From positions 1-7,302 of the forward strand of contig JAOHFJ010000023.1 of NCBI GenBank assembly GCA_028097945.1: a DNA stretch of 7,302 nt. Reading direction: 5' to 3'. Within the stretch, counting starts at the first letter, position 1. Each line of letters starts with the position of its first letter. The translations under genes and the position numbers were made by a program. The notes under the pieces were generated by a model that worked only from the letters and a program-made list of their open reading frames with translations, did not search any database and was not told the DNA's origin. Shown piece by piece: positions 6,841 through 7,302 of this stretch. Origin of the DNA: Candidatus Pelagibacter sp. (GTDB lineage Bacteria > Pseudomonadota > Alphaproteobacteria > Pelagibacterales > Pelagibacteraceae).

Positions 6841-7296
6841 TTATTTAGATTGTATTTTATCTATTTTGATAGATATGTGAGCTTTGACTTCCGAATGAAA
6901 ATTAATTTCAGCTTTGAATAAACCAATTTTATTCAAATCTTCTTTTAGTATCAATTGGGAAGGACTTACTTCGGCCTCAGTCTTTTCTTTTATTAGATTA
7001 GTGATTTCTTTTGGTTTTATTGAACCGTATAATTCTCCATTTTCTTTACACTCTTTGTTAAATGTAAAAGATTTATTATTAATAATTTTTGAAATTTCTT
7101 TAAATTTATTTTTAATTTCCGTATTTTTTTTATTAAGTTCATCTTTTTTTTTATTCACGAAATCTGAGTTGATTTTATTATATCTTAGAGCTTTTCCTTG
7201 TTTTAAAAGAAAATTCCTACCATAACCATTTTTTACAGTAACCTTGTCCCCTATGTTACCTAAATTCAAAATATTTTCTAATAAAATTATTTCCAT
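6841..7296 (-). CDS. rplI: 50S ribosomal protein L9
   Basis: L9 binds 23S rRNA near the base of the L1 stalk and helps keep reading frame on the ribosome. The N-terminal domain has the L9 signature: LGNIGDKVTVKNGYGRNFLL (12-31) followed by KQGKA (32-36), with the Gly, Val, Gly-Tyr and Asn-Phe-Leu positions intact. A long charged Lys/Asn/Glu-rich connecting helix (about 41-75) leads to the C-terminal domain, recognisable by GELYGSI (87-93). Length (151) is typical for the family (about 148-151). The ATG at 7296 matches the usual MxIILLE start. Only six bases upstream are in the window, so the ribosome binding site and the expected upstream partner (rpsR) cannot be seen. The gene precedes dnaB in the same direction. 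Confidence 0.98.
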   Translation of the reverse strand: MEIILLENILNLGNIGDKVTVKNGYGRNFLLKQGKALRYNKINSDFVNKKKDELNKKNTEIKNKFKEISKIINNKSFTFNKECKENGELYGSIKPKEITNLIKEKTEAEVSPSQLILKEDLNKIGLFKAEINFHSEVKAHISIKIDKIQSK

Positions 7297-7302
7297 CTTA
7301 GA

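Noticed and set aside
6823..6851. Plus-strand TTGACG, 17 bp, TAGATT as an antisense promoter into rplI
   Set aside because: The -35 is good but the -10 matches only four of six, and no plus-strand gene lies downstream; chance is likely at this A/T content.
6640..6921. Plus-strand open frame spanning the dnaB start, the spacer and the rplI end
   Set aside because: It covers two conserved genes on the other strand and has no known motif; the bases in the spacer are better explained by regulatory elements.
6914..7225. Plus-strand open frame of 103 codons antisense to rplI
   Set aside because: The opposite strand encodes a clear L9 protein; the Phe/Leu/Ser-rich translation is what reversed Lys/Asn/Glu-rich codons give.

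Overview
The window looks like ordinary chromosomal backbone of a small-genome, AT-rich alphaproteobacterium. The Pelagibacterales (SAR11) are the best fit. The reasons are the strong A/T bias in both coding and spacer DNA, Lys/Asn/Ile-rich proteins, almost no intergenic space (largest gap 76 bp), overlapping genes, and an rplI-dnaB-...-cvpA-purF order of a kind I recall from that class. The taxonomic call is inference; I could not run a search.

Layout, left to right. At 1-826 on the plus strand is the C-terminal part of a PQQ-type beta-propeller protein resembling the outer-membrane assembly lipoprotein BamB, cut by the left edge. Everything else is on the minus strand and is transcribed from right to left: rplI (ribosomal protein L9), dnaB (replicative helicase), an 825-residue RND/MMPL-type exporter, cvpA (four-helix membrane protein) and purF (amidophosphoribosyltransferase, first step of purine synthesis). 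The exporter and cvpA overlap by an ATGA, cvpA and purF overlap by up to 32 nt, and the exporter follows dnaB by 53 bp. The last four genes therefore look like one transcription unit, possibly with rplI read-through. purF and the bamB-like gene converge and share a TTAA in which both stop codons lie.

How the genes work together. rplI and dnaB are translation and replication housekeeping genes. cvpA-purF is a classical pairing, though the biochemical role of CvpA is unclear. The exporter is the one accessory-looking member, and its tight overlap with cvpA suggests co-translation. No tRNA, rRNA, CRISPR, insertion sequence or phage gene is present, and no stretch over 300 bp lacks a gene.

I do not see a new multi-gene system here. 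Points worth checking are the exporter lacking the usual TM4 aspartate, its possible replacement of alr-radA in this locus, the non-ATG starts of purF and dnaB, a candidate leaderless dnaB promoter with a DnaA-box-like 9-mer upstream, a hairpin over the shared stop codons, and a GC-rich codon patch in purF.
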